From: an uncultured Candidatus Saccharibacteria bacterium
GTDB lineage: Bacteria; Patescibacteriota; Saccharimonadia; Saccharimonadales; UBA4665
Assembly: GCA_937988795.1 (NCBI GenBank)
Contig: CALKHY010000093.1
Location: 1-17,570, forward strand
Direction of reading: 5' to 3'
Length of the DNA: 17,570 nucleotides
Shown here: positions 5,900-13,395 of the stretch, piece by piece
Numbering within the stretch: position 1 is the first letter of the stretch
Layout of the letters: every line of letters starts with the position of its first letter
Notes under the pieces: model-generated
The model's input: only the letters and a program-made list of their open reading frames with translations
Database searches by the model: none
What the model was told of the DNA's origin: nothing
Program-made: the position numbers and the translations under genes

Positions 5900-6415
5900 T
5901 TAAGCCTTCTTTGGCTTCGGCTGAGTGAAAGGTGCGTGCACGGTTTCGTAGCTGCTGAATATTTCGCTTTCTGCAAACCAGTGGGCGATCTCTGCCTCGG
6001 CCTCTTCCTTGTTGCCCGAAGCGTGGATCAGGTTGGCAACTGCCAGATTCTTGTCGTTGGCGTAGGTAAAACTAATGTGTGCGTAATCGCCGCGGATGGT
6101 CCCTGGCGGCGCAGCCTTGGGCTCGGTCGGGCCGACCATCTTGCGCACCTGCTCGATGGCCTCGATACCCTCGAGCACCATGGCCAACACCGGGCCAGAT
6201 TGCATCATTTGCAGCGTGACCTCAAAGGCTTCGCGGCCACGGCGGGAAATCATCTTACTGATTCCCTCGTAGTGCTGGTAGAAATGCTCCTCGTTCGGAG
6301 CGAGCATCTTGGTAGCTACTATTTTAAGCCCAACACGCTCAAATCTGGTGATAATTTCACCAACGATACCGCGCTGCAGCGCGTCAGGTTTAAGAATAAC
6401 TAACGTCCGTTCCAT
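5900..6415 (-). CDS. ndk: Nucleoside diphosphate kinase
   Basis: This enzyme transfers the gamma phosphate from a nucleoside triphosphate to a nucleoside diphosphate through a phosphohistidine, balancing NTP and dNTP pools in the cytoplasm. The 171-residue protein starts MERTLVILKPDALQRG, the family N-terminus. The active-site motif NLIHASGN carries His131, and RGDYAH (near 108-113) fits the nucleotide site. It is longer than the common form of about 140-150 residues, through an insertion around residues 45-70 and a C-terminal extension that ends in a Lys-rich tail. The start ATG at 6415 has AAGGG 5 bases upstream as a ribosome binding site, and a TACAAT -10 at 6441-6446. It is divergent from the Xer gene. 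The nucleotide-salvage role matters in a reduced genome, but nothing here is unusual. Confidence 0.95.
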   Translation of the reverse strand: MERTLVILKPDALQRGIVGEIITRFERVGLKIVATKMLAPNEEHFYQHYEGISKMISRRGREAFEVTLQMMQSGPVLAMVLEGIEAIEQVRKMVGPTEPKAAPPGTIRGDYAHISFTYANDKNLAVANLIHASGNKEEAEAEIAHWFAESEIFSSYETVHAPFTQPKPKKA

Positions 6416-6440
6416 GTGTTCCCTTTTTTACTATGGGGAC

Positions 6441-6446
6441 ATTGTA
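6441..6446 (-). promoter_or_regulatory. -10 element of ndk
   Basis: TACAAT on the minus strand gives a predicted leader of about 20 bases that includes the AAGGG ribosome binding site at 6421-6425. This is one of the few gene heads here with a leader. Confidence 0.4.
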
Positions 6447-6476
6447 ACAGATATGGGCATACTTTTCATAGTGTCG

Positions 6477-6482
6477 TACAAT
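6477..6482 (+). promoter_or_regulatory. -10 element of the Xer recombinase gene
   Basis: TACAAT on the plus strand overlaps an in-frame ATG at 6481, which therefore cannot be the start if this promoter is used. The next in-frame ATG (6493) lies 10 bases downstream and would be nearly leaderless. Confidence 0.45.
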
Positions 6483-6492
6483 GATAGTACTT

Positions 6493-7416
6493 ATGTTATT
6501 TTCAAGAGCAAAAACCGATTTTTTGGAATACCTCGAAATCGAGCAAAACCGGTCACAAAAAACCATTCGTAACTACGATCATTACCTGACCCGCCTCATA
6601 GATTTTGCGGGTAATGATCTGAGGGTGGGCGAGATAACGCCGGAGCTGGTCCGCAAATGGCGGCTGTGGCTGGCCCGGCTGGGTACAAACATTTCCGACG
6701 AATTGCAAGTCAAAACGCAAAGTTACCACCTTATTGCGCTGCGCATGTTCCTGAAATTCTGCGCCAAGCGTGATATCCCTGCACTGGCGGCAGATAAAAT
6801 CGAGCTGCCTAAACTGCCGCGCCATAATAAAATAACGTTCCTCACCATTGACGAGCTAGGGCGCTTATTTGAACAACCAGACATCACCACCGAAATAGGC
6901 CTACGCGACCGCGCCATTTTGGAACTGCTGTTTTCGAGTGGCCTGCGCGTATCGGAGCTCGTCAGCCTGGATCGCGACCATGTTAACCTCAAACGCCGCG
7001 AATTTATGGTGCGGGGCAAGGGCCAAAAGGACCGCCCAGTCTTTATCAGCCAGGAGGCAGCCGACTGGATTGCCCGCTATCTGGACAAGCGTCAGGACAA
7101 CACTCGTCCACTCTTTATCCGCTACAATGGCACCAAGGCAGTCGATCTATCCGGTAATTTTCACCGCCTAACCGCGCGCAGCGTGCAACGCATTGTGAGC
7201 CGCTATGCCCTGCTGGCAGGTATTACCAAGCACGTCACACCTCACACACTCCGGCACAGCTTCGCAACCGACCTACTAATGAACGGTGCTGACCTGCGGT
7301 CAGTCCAGGCCATGCTCGGCCACAGTAATATCGCTACCACGCAAATTTACACACACGTTACTGACCCGCATCTAAAGAGCGTGCATGAGCGCTTCCACGG
7401 CCGCAGGCAAGCTTGA
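6493..7416 (+). CDS. XerC/XerD-type tyrosine recombinase
   Basis: The protein of about 307 residues (from ATG 6493) has the two-domain layout of Xer recombinases. An N-terminal SAM-like core-binding domain begins FLEYLEIEQNRSQKTIRNY, and a C-terminal catalytic domain follows. All catalytic residues are present, numbered from ATG 6493: Arg152 in SSGLRVSEL, Lys176 in RGKGQKDRP, His251 and Arg254 in PHTLRHSFA, His277 in MLGHSN, and Tyr286 in IYTHV. In a small genome with one such enzyme the expected role is resolution of chromosome dimers at a dif site, but no dif-like sequence was seen here. I do not assign XerC or XerD. An in-frame ATG at 6481 is disfavoured because it overlaps the -10. Its 3' end converges on the PilX-like gene. 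Confidence 0.92.
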   Translation: MLFSRAKTDFLEYLEIEQNRSQKTIRNYDHYLTRLIDFAGNDLRVGEITPELVRKWRLWLARLGTNISDELQVKTQSYHLIALRMFLKFCAKRDIPALAADKIELPKLPRHNKITFLTIDELGRLFEQPDITTEIGLRDRAILELLFSSGLRVSELVSLDRDHVNLKRREFMVRGKGQKDRPVFISQEAADWIARYLDKRQDNTRPLFIRYNGTKAVDLSGNFHRLTARSVQRIVSRYALLAGITKHVTPHTLRHSFATDLLMNGADLRSVQAMLGHSNIATTQIYTHVTDPHLKSVHERFHGRRQA

Positions 7417-7431
7417 TTGAGAGCCAATCAA
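7413..7431. terminator. Hairpin shared by converging gene ends
   Basis: TTGATTG and CAATCAA form a 7-bp stem around AGAGC. The hairpin contains the stop codons of both the Xer gene (7414-7416) and the PilX-like gene (7428-7430). There is no T run, so termination here is weakly supported. Confidence 0.35.
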
Positions 7432-8543
7432 TCGCAAAGCGGGTTGTCGGTCGAGGCCGAATTGTCTCCCACGCCCGGCACGACACTGTTTGCAAAGGAC
7501 TGGAACCGGCCGTCCATAACAGAAAATCGTTTACAAACCGCCTCGGTGCTCTGTATGGCGTAGTCGCCCATGCTGTTGAGGCTGGAACTGAGCGGCAATC
7601 GCACTTGGATGCGCCGCAGGACATCTTGTGCTTTGCCGGTTGAATCAACCAGAACCTGTGCTTCCCGCAAGCTCACCACATCACCAGTGGCGTTCGGTCC
7701 GCTGAACGCCTCGACAGTCAGCGTAACCAGCTCCTTATATAGCGAGAGAACGCGCATGTGGTACCGCGTGCCAGCCGGCGACAGGTTGATCGTCAACCGG
7801 CAGGAAGTGTTGGTACAAGCCGTTCCTACCCGGCTGTTAGCCGGCGCGCCCGAATATGTTATGGTCGAAGTGCCGCCGGATCTGAGCGGCACAGCAAAGG
7901 TAGTCATCAATGTGTTCTGCAGCCCGCTCATGCTCAACAAACCCGACGTAGGCACTAGGTCAAACCGAAGCAGTCCATAGCCGCATCGCCAATTGCTGAC
8001 ATCGGAAAATGCCGTAGATGAGTTGAGTGATGAGCTCGTTGGACACTCCTGCGTGGGCGGCGGGTCTCCATCATCGCCCGGTACCGGTGTCCAAGTCAGC
8101 CTGATACTGCCGATCGAACCGGATTCGGCAACAACAGGAAAGACCGTGCCGGTGGTGCCTATGCCGCGATACTCCAACGAATTCGGGGTCGGATCCACCA
8201 AGATACAGGTGTATTGTATCTGATCTTCGGCGGGGCCGATGACCGGATTGAGTGAGCCGTAGAAAGGATCGCCGCTCGAGTCGCAATTCTCTTTGGGCGG
8301 GATGGTTGTACCCGGTGCGGCCGAATCAATGAGCCGGGCTACGTCATTCACGCCAGTCTCGGCAGCATAAAACGCCTGCGAGCTCAGCTGACGGTCCAGT
8401 GCTTGACGCTGATTACGGCGGGTTATCTGCACAAAACCGAGCACAAGCAAACTAATGACAACCATTAGAATAAGGGTGACCATGATAGCCACCATGCCAG
8501 CTTCGCGACGTTCCTGCTTGCTCATCTTGCGTACCATGCTCAT
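7428..8543 (-). CDS. PilX-like minor pilin (tip-type, no Glu5)
   Basis: The 371-residue protein has a basic leader ending in Gly and a hydrophobic helix from MVAIMVTLILMVVISLL. It then has the PilX-type segment RQLSSQAFYAAETGVND, where the AAETG stretch is typical of PilX/GspK-class pilins. Position 5 of the mature helix is Met, not Glu, as in PilX_N/GspK-type subunits that can sit at the pilus tip. The large C-terminal domain contains several cysteines and a Pro/Gly/Asp-rich linker (about residues 150-165). It is the last gene of the minor pilin run and starts 2 bases after the stop of the preceding pilin gene. AAAAAGGG about 10 bases upstream may serve as the ribosome binding site. A second in-frame ATG at 8537 is an alternative start. 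I do not recognise the C-terminal domain. Confidence 0.85.
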   Translation of the reverse strand: MSMVRKMSKQERREAGMVAIMVTLILMVVISLLVLGFVQITRRNQRQALDRQLSSQAFYAAETGVNDVARLIDSAAPGTTIPPKENCDSSGDPFYGSLNPVIGPAEDQIQYTCILVDPTPNSLEYRGIGTTGTVFPVVAESGSIGSIRLTWTPVPGDDGDPPPTQECPTSSSLNSSTAFSDVSNWRCGYGLLRFDLVPTSGLLSMSGLQNTLMTTFAVPLRSGGTSTITYSGAPANSRVGTACTNTSCRLTINLSPAGTRYHMRVLSLYKELVTLTVEAFSGPNATGDVVSLREAQVLVDSTGKAQDVLRRIQVRLPLSSSLNSMGDYAIQSTEAVCKRFSVMDGRFQSFANSVVPGVGDNSASTDNPLCD

Positions 8544-8545
8544 GT

Positions 8546-9205
8546 TTATTGTACCCTTTTTACCACAACAGTGCTAAGTTCTGCTGTTGCACAAAATTGG
8601 GTGCCGGCGCGAACTGGCCGACATGTGGCATCCGGCTTCATGGCCGCTGTCTCTATCGGGCTGTTAGGATTCGACGGACTGTGCAGCAGATCGGCATCGC
8701 CGTACACGACACGGACGGTTATCTCATAGCGACCATCGCCGAGATCCTTGACCACCAGCTTAGCGAGGCGCATGCGCTGCCCTATCAAGTCGCGACCAAC
8801 CACGTTTTGCTGGTTCAACGACTGCGCGGCAATACCGCTGCAGGAGCCACTGACGGTACGTTCGACCAGCGCATGCCACGCTTGGTCGCTGCTACTTGGG
8901 TTGTTCATAACCTGCGAGCCGAGCCGGTAACTGTACTGCTTGTTTCCTATACAAAAACTATCGTCCTTACCTGGATTCACGTTATGCGTTTCGGTTACCT
9001 CCGCGCCGCTGAACTGTATGGCCTGAGCCAGCGTGTCGATGATGTTGCGCGCCGTACTCTGCGTTGTTGACTCCGTGAGGCCCTTGTAGTACACCCTCGA
9101 TACTTGCAAGATACCGGCCGTCACCAGCAACAGCACCACCGAAAATACCATGGTGGCGATCATAAGCTCGAGAATGGTGAAGCCTTGCTCGCGCTTAGTT
9201 ACCAT
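8546..9205 (-). CDS. Type IV minor pilin (PilW/PilJ-like)
   Basis: The 219-residue prepilin has a short basic leader (MVTKREQG) and a class III cleavage site before FTILELMIATMVFSVVLLL, with Phe at +1 and Glu at +5 of the mature protein. An amphipathic stretch follows (TTQSTARNIIDTLAQAIQFSG), typical of PilW/GspJ-like minor pilins. The globular part contains cysteines in DSFCIGNK, SGSCSG and TCRPV that could form disulfides. Its start overlaps the previous gene by 11 bases, so translation is coupled. It probably belongs to the priming or tip complex with the adjoining pilins. The PilW/PilJ assignment comes from N-terminal features and gene order, not from the C-terminal domain. Confidence 0.85.
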   Translation of the reverse strand: MVTKREQGFTILELMIATMVFSVVLLLVTAGILQVSRVYYKGLTESTTQSTARNIIDTLAQAIQFSGAEVTETHNVNPGKDDSFCIGNKQYSYRLGSQVMNNPSSSDQAWHALVERTVSGSCSGIAAQSLNQQNVVGRDLIGQRMRLAKLVVKDLGDGRYEITVRVVYGDADLLHSPSNPNSPIETAAMKPDATCRPVRAGTQFCATAELSTVVVKRVQ

Positions 9206-9677
9206 ATACTCTGTACCTCAATTGCAGCTGGTCGGTCACCCGGCCGGACACATCAGTCCACTGCTCCGTTAATACAAAATCATTCCCTGTGCGCGTAATG
9301 GATATGCTGAAACGCGGTTCAACGCCAGACGGCGCAGGATCGCCTGACAAATTAACCGTGCACGCCGAATTGTCAGCAGGAACAGGAAGGCCGCTTGATT
9401 TGGCAATGCAGAATGGATTAGGCGATACATTGGGGCCAGCGGTAGTAAACAATTTGTCAGGATCGGTGGAGGCTAATCCCTTGATCTGCTCGATCTGCGA
9501 CTCTGCCAGCTTGAGTGCATTTACCCGCTCCTGAGAACTGCGCACGAGGAGCAAATTGCGATTGGTTGCAACGTAAGCGCCACCCAGAATCAGCGCCACG
9601 ACCGCGACCGCAATTAACACCTCGACGATGGTGTCTCCGCGTTCCCGGTGCTGGTCGTATATATGCCTTACGAACAT
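9195..9677 (-). CDS. Type IV minor pilin (PilV/GspI-like)
   Basis: The 160-residue prepilin has a 14-residue leader ending RERG before DTIVEVLIAVAVVALILGG. Glu5 is present, but the first mature residue is Asp, where Phe or Met is usual. The following LKLAESQIEQIKGL helix matches the PilV/GspI pattern of an Ala-Glu-Ser-Gln segment after the membrane helix. A cysteine pair (NPFCIAK and NSACTVN) may close a loop. It starts inside the end of the preceding pilin gene (10-base overlap) and itself overlaps the next pilin gene. The acidic +1 residue may affect processing or N-methylation by the peptidase. Confidence 0.83.
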   Translation of the reverse strand: MFVRHIYDQHRERGDTIVEVLIAVAVVALILGGAYVATNRNLLLVRSSQERVNALKLAESQIEQIKGLASTDPDKLFTTAGPNVSPNPFCIAKSSGLPVPADNSACTVNLSGDPAPSGVEPRFSISITRTGNDFVLTEQWTDVSGRVTDQLQLRYRVYGN

Positions 9678-10555
9678 GTCCTGTTGCTCTTTATATCTAA
9701 CGTTACATTAAGCGGCCGCTGGTTGCCACCAATAGTAATGAGGCCAGATTGTTCTGTTGCGCCGCTGACAAAACAAATCCGTATGCCATTTGGGTCGTCC
9801 AGCGGACTACTGGCCAGATTCTCGTTGGCAGCGCTCACGAACTGCTGCGCTCCCATGGCTAAAGTAGTGTTAACTATCGGGCTGATAGCCACCGTCTGCG
9901 AGCCGGAGAGGAGTGAGCCGCCGGATTGTGCGGGTAATCCCTGCCAGATAGCAATGCCGCCGATCGGCGCGTCAGTATTGCCGTATACCATGAAGCTCGT
10001 GGTTAACCCGTGTTCCAAAATGTCCGTAGTTGAGAGATCTGGGATATCAGACTGCGTACTACTGGGTGCGACAAGCATAGGCCGCGCCTGACTGATGCTC
10101 TGCACGGCTGTGCCAGAACCGTCAGTCCTGAGACCAGCTATAGTGTATGTCTTGAACTGCTCGGGGTCGGTCCCTGCTACCCCAAACTGTATGACTCGGC
10201 CCATGAAGATGCACGCACCATTTGTACCCTGGCTGCCTGATCCGAACGTTACCCGCGGCCCGGAACCGGTAGCCACGCAATCAATGTTGGTTATGTCAGG
10301 ATAATGGCCGATCACAACCTCATCGATAACTGCCTGTATCTGTGAATGGATATTGCGGATCGCTTGCTCAAATGCAGTACGATTCTGGCGACCGACAATC
10401 ATGGTTGCAGCACTAAAAAACAACAGCGCCGTAACACCCAATACAATCAGCACCTCTATTACTGTATACCCACCGAGGCGCGGGGCAGCCAAAGAACGCC
10501 ACACGCGCAGCCACTCCCGTGCAATACGGCCGAAAGAACGCTGGCCCCCTCTCAT
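9668..10555 (-). CDS. Type IV pilin-like protein with long basic leader
   Basis: From ATG 10555 the protein has 295 residues. The leader of about 29 residues is rich in Arg (starting MRGGQRSFGRIAREWLR) and ends LGG before YTVIEVLIVLGVTALLFFSA, with Glu at +5 and Tyr at +1. The helix continues into QNRTAFEQAIRNIHSQIQ, then a large globular domain with cysteines (TNIDC, NGACIF, RICFV and a C-terminal RTCS). It resembles GspH/FimT-type or other minor pilins, but I cannot assign a specific class. The start is set at 10555 and not the longer ATG 10579 because an extended -10 (TGGTATACT) lies between them, 8 bases before ATG 10555. It heads the four-gene minor pilin run, whose members overlap or abut. 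Confidence 0.82.
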   Translation of the reverse strand: MRGGQRSFGRIAREWLRVWRSLAAPRLGGYTVIEVLIVLGVTALLFFSAATMIVGRQNRTAFEQAIRNIHSQIQAVIDEVVIGHYPDITNIDCVATGSGPRVTFGSGSQGTNGACIFMGRVIQFGVAGTDPEQFKTYTIAGLRTDGSGTAVQSISQARPMLVAPSSTQSDIPDLSTTDILEHGLTTSFMVYGNTDAPIGGIAIWQGLPAQSGGSLLSGSQTVAISPIVNTTLAMGAQQFVSAANENLASSPLDDPNGIRICFVSGATEQSGLITIGGNQRPLNVTLDIKSNRTCS

Positions 10556-10563
10556 ATGGTTAC

Positions 10564-10569
10564 AGTATA
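10564..10569 (-). promoter_or_regulatory. Extended -10 promoter of the minor pilin operon
   Basis: The minus strand reads TGGTATACT, an extended -10, ending 8 bases before ATG 10555. This gives a near-leaderless transcript for the four minor pilin genes, separate from pilD upstream. Confidence 0.55.
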
Positions 10570-10601
10570 CCATAAGCATTTAGCCCTCTGCTCAGCAATC
10601 G

Positions 10602-11396
10602 TCATGCATAGAGCACCAAGTTTGCATACCAGTCAATAATCGCTTGACCAAACAGCATAACCACCACCATACCAGCAATAAGCATCGGACCGAACGGCAA
10701 ATGGCTCTTGCGACCGGCCTTGCCTGTCAGCACCAATGGTAACGATAGCAATGTGCCGATCAGTGAGGCAATAAACAGCACGAGCAGTGCAGACACGATG
10801 TCGCCTGCGAGCAAGCCAAGCACGACGGCAAGCTTAACATCGCCAAATCCGATCCACCTCCCTTTCGAAACGACATAGATTGCATAAAATAATCCGCTGA
10901 TTGCAGCAGCGCCGGCCAGGCCGCCGACCAGTTCGCTCCAGTCGCCGGTCAGTACAGAACGGCCAAGTACATACAACATCGCCAGGCCTATGAGCGGGAA
11001 AACGATAACGTCAGGCAGTAGCATCCATTTGAGGTCGTATACAGCCAAGGCCACGAAGCCGACGACAAATACCAGCCAAACAACGAACGAAGCAAGTCCG
11101 GTGCCACCAAATGGCTCTGGCCAGAACAGATAAGACGCCACGAAGAGTGCCGGCACCGCCAGCTCCACCAGAGGGCTGTCTGGTATCGGCTTATGACAAT
11201 AGCGGCACTTGCCTTTTAAGAATAGCCAACTAAAGACCGGCACAAGGTCCAGCACCCCAAGCTTGTGATGACAATGCGGGCACTCCGACCGATCCGAAAT
11301 CCAATTTTTCTTTTCGTGGAGGCGCCACACTAGCGCATTTACAAAGCTGCCGAATAAAAGCCCGAGGACAATAAGCAGAAGCACGATCAGGAACAT
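10602..11396 (-). CDS. pilD: Prepilin peptidase / N-methyltransferase (PilD)
   Basis: This inner-membrane aspartic peptidase cuts prepilin leaders after Gly and usually methylates the new N-terminus. From ATG 11396 it has 264 residues. The N-terminal GLLFGSFVNALVWRL is the family signature, followed by a zinc-binding pair CPHC and CRYC in the cytoplasmic methyltransferase loop. Catalytic aspartates lie in AVYDLKWMLLPD and in the GFGDVK motif. About seven or eight hydrophobic segments are present. A longer frame reaches 11444, but that upstream part lies in a hairpin and promoter. TACTAT with TGG before it ends 6 bases before ATG 11396, supporting this start. It should process all five pilins encoded beside it. 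Confidence 0.95.
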   Translation of the reverse strand: MFLIVLLLIVLGLLFGSFVNALVWRLHEKKNWISDRSECPHCHHKLGVLDLVPVFSWLFLKGKCRYCHKPIPDSPLVELAVPALFVASYLFWPEPFGGTGLASFVVWLVFVVGFVALAVYDLKWMLLPDVIVFPLIGLAMLYVLGRSVLTGDWSELVGGLAGAAAISGLFYAIYVVSKGRWIGFGDVKLAVVLGLLAGDIVSALLVLFIASLIGTLLSLPLVLTGKAGRKSHLPFGPMLIAGMVVVMLFGQAIIDWYANLVLYA

Positions 11397-11402
11397 GAAC
11401 CT

Positions 11403-11408
11403 ATAGTA
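11403..11408 (-). promoter_or_regulatory. Extended -10 promoter of pilD
   Basis: The minus strand reads TGGTACTAT, ending 6 bases before ATG 11396 and starting 2 bases after the hairpin at 11411-11440. A leaderless pilD mRNA is predicted. Confidence 0.5.
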
Positions 11409-11410
11409 CC

Positions 11411-11440
11411 ATACAACCCGCGGCAACGCGCGGGTTGTAT
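11411..11440 (-). terminator. 12-bp perfect hairpin after the major pilin gene
   Basis: ATACAACCCGCG and CGCGGGTTGTAT form a perfect 12-bp stem with a 6-base loop, 26 bases after the major pilin stop codon. It lacks a T run, but its position fits termination or 3'-end stabilisation of an abundant pilin mRNA. Confidence 0.55.
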
Positions 11441-11465
11441 CCAATTCGTCTAAGAGGGCGCCAAG

Positions 11466-11981
11466 CTATGACGAGCGGCACTGCTTGGAGTCGGGCTCGA
11501 GGTAATACAGGGCTACGAACGAACGGCTGCTAGCAGGCACTGCGTCACCGATCGTAGTGGTACTACAGCTCGCACCTTTAACAATACGAACCTTGTCGCG
11601 TTGCGATGCGTCGTTGTTATTACCCGGGTTGGACAGGTTGCCTGGAGAGTTATCCGTGATGCTAATGTCAGAAACCGAGTAGTAGCCAAGCTGCACCGGA
11701 ATTTGGTTGCTACCCTGTGCGCCGATAGTCAACTGACTACCAGAGCCGTTGATACTGCCATTGGTTGCCGGCAATTGCCCGTTGTTGTTGCCGACGTATT
11801 CGCTGATAGCACTCAAGATATTGCCAACGTCCGTGCTACGTTGTGTGTTGCGGGCATTACGCTGCAGCGCAGGCACTGCGAGGAACACGACAAGCAGGAT
11901 TAAACCGATGATCGCCAGCACGATCAGGACTTCGACAATGGTGAAGCCCTCCTTTCGAGTCTTATTCATTCTTGACGGCAT
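11466..11981 (-). CDS. Type IV major pilin candidate (PilA-like)
   Basis: The 171-residue prepilin has leader MPSRMNKTRKEG, then FTIVEVLIVLAIIGLILLVV, the canonical class III pilin N-terminus with Phe1 and Glu5. The globular domain is small and rich in Asn, Ser, Gly and Gln, as expected for an exposed subunit. Two C-terminal cysteines (GASCSTTT and SKQCRSS) probably form the pilin disulfide loop. It stands apart from the minor pilin cluster, with its own upstream region and a strong hairpin downstream, consistent with separate and higher expression. Whether it is the major pilin is inferred from size, sequence and position. The start at 11981 has AAGGGG 11 bases upstream; MNKTRKEG (11969) is an alternative. 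A TAGTAT -10 candidate lies at 11999-12004. Confidence 0.88.
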   Translation of the reverse strand: MPSRMNKTRKEGFTIVEVLIVLAIIGLILLVVFLAVPALQRNARNTQRSTDVGNILSAISEYVGNNNGQLPATNGSINGSGSQLTIGAQGSNQIPVQLGYYSVSDISITDNSPGNLSNPGNNNDASQRDKVRIVKGASCSTTTIGDAVPASSRSFVALYYLEPDSKQCRSS

Positions 11982-11992
11982 AGCTTTTGGAT

Positions 11993-12031
11993 CCCCTTAT
12001 ACTAAGTTATCATGCTTATGTTTTGATGATA
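11993..12031 (-). promoter_or_regulatory. Upstream region of the major pilin: AAGGGG, -10 candidate and inverted repeat
   Basis: On the minus strand, TAGTAT (11999-12004) directly precedes AAGGGG (11993-11998). Upstream, TATCAT and ATGATA (12008-12013 and 12026-12031) form an inverted repeat spaced by 12 bases, a possible operator or hairpin. If the TAGTAT is used, AAGGGG would be at or before the transcript start, so the two readings compete. Confidence 0.3.
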
Positions 12032-12082
12032 CCGGAAAGCATGCCCGCCGTGCAAGCACTTATTTCCTACCCGTGTTAATGC

Positions 12083-13300
12083 TTACCGTATAAATGACTG
12101 GCCGGCCAAGCTATAAATCGGCAGTAGCACCGCGGCAACAATGACGAATGCCATAATACCGAGCATGATCATCAGCACCGGTTCAATAACCGTCGAAATA
12201 GCCTTTATCTGATCGTCAACTTCCTTCTCATAATAGTCGGCCGTTTTGCCCAGCATCTGCTCGAGCGAACCGGATTGCTCACCGATACGTAGCATGCTGG
12301 GTATCAACTCCAGGAAATTCGGATCATTCTGTAGGGTGTCGGACAGAGCGCGTCCGCCCTTTACCTTGTCGGCCGCCTTATCGAGCGAGTCCTTAATATG
12401 CACATTGTCCACAGCGTCGCCCGTAATCTCCAGCATCTGGATTAACGGCACGCCGCTGCCCACCAACGTTGCGCCGGTTCGTGCAAAGCGGGCCATGTAC
12501 ATCTTCATAAACAGCGGACCGATCGGCCACATACGCATCTTCAGCCGATCAACAAACCGCCGCCCGGCAACGGTTTGCGCCCAGCGAGAGGTAAAGAATA
12601 TCCCCAGGCCTACCAGGATGACAATAATCCACCAGAAATCGATAACAAAGTGTGAGACGGCCAGAAGCAACTTCGTAATCATCGGCAGCTCAGCGCCGGG
12701 AACGCCCTCATACATCACCTGCACCTGCGGCAATACCCGAACCAGCATAAATGCCACAACGGCAACCATAACGAGCAGCACGATAATCGGATACACCATA
12801 GCGCCGCGCACCTTACTGATAAGGTCAGCGTCCTTTTCCTGCTGGATGGCGAGGCGATCTAGGGCTTTGTCGAGCGTACCAGAGCTTTCGCCAGCGGCCA
12901 CAAGGCTTATGTAAACTCGGTTGAAGACTTGCGGGTGGCGGGCCATGGCCGCCGACAGGGCCGACCCTGCCTCAACATCTGTTATCACCTTGCCGAGCAC
13001 TACTTTGAGCGGCTTGCTGGTGGTCTGCTGATTGACTGTACGAAGTGCCTGTACCAGCGGCAAGCCGGCATTAATGAGCGTGCTCAACTGACGGGAAAAA
13101 ATAACCTTATCCTTCGTCTTAACACGGTTAAATCGACCACCAAACCCACCGGCTCCTTTTTCGGCCAACTTAATTTCGATCGGAACCAGGCCTTCTTTGG
13201 TAATCAGCTTGCTGGCCGCCCGTTCATCCTCAGCCTGTACCTCGGCCTTCACATACTGGCCGGTGCTTGGGTCACGCGCTGTATAACGGTAAGTCAGCAT
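12083..13300 (-). CDS. pilC: Type IV pilus platform protein PilC (GspF family)
   Basis: The 405-residue inner-membrane platform protein joins the cytoplasmic motors PilB and PilT to the growing pilus. The N-terminal segment (MLTYRYTARDPSTGQ) is the usual PilC opening. Two T2SSF domains are visible: the first around 65-190 (FSRQLSTLINAGLPLVQAL), the second around 265-390 (FARTGATLVGSGVPLIQML). Membrane helices lie near 168-190, 217-239 and 375-398. The length matches the family. GGAG 7 bases before the ATG is a good ribosome binding site, consistent with an operon-internal position after pilT; the 95-base gap contains only a weak hairpin. No key segment appears missing. Confidence 0.96.
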   Translation of the reverse strand: MLTYRYTARDPSTGQYVKAEVQAEDERAASKLITKEGLVPIEIKLAEKGAGGFGGRFNRVKTKDKVIFSRQLSTLINAGLPLVQALRTVNQQTTSKPLKVVLGKVITDVEAGSALSAAMARHPQVFNRVYISLVAAGESSGTLDKALDRLAIQQEKDADLISKVRGAMVYPIIVLLVMVAVVAFMLVRVLPQVQVMYEGVPGAELPMITKLLLAVSHFVIDFWWIIVILVGLGIFFTSRWAQTVAGRRFVDRLKMRMWPIGPLFMKMYMARFARTGATLVGSGVPLIQMLEITGDAVDNVHIKDSLDKAADKVKGGRALSDTLQNDPNFLELIPSMLRIGEQSGSLEQMLGKTADYYEKEVDDQIKAISTVIEPVLMIMLGIMAFVIVAAVLLPIYSLAGQSFIR

Positions 13301-13395
13301 TGCCCTACTCCGTCACGCAATAAACTGATAACTATTAGCTGAGAGCTATGAACCCGATTGCCAAGGACTTGCAACTGCGGACTTTCAGCTCTCAT

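Noticed and set aside
5438..5903. Plus-strand frames ending in PGFEPGAPP or SNLELLLRTE
   Set aside because: These are antisense readings of tRNA-Arg and the PH-domain gene, a common artefact, not proteins.
6416..6492. Possible dif site near the Xer recombinase
   Set aside because: The divergent spacer contains only promoter-like hexamers and no 28-bp dif-like inverted arms.
12246..12914. Long 222-residue plus-strand frame opposite pilC
   Set aside because: It is a shadow of pilC in a Ser/Arg/Thr-rich antisense frame with no promoter or family resemblance.
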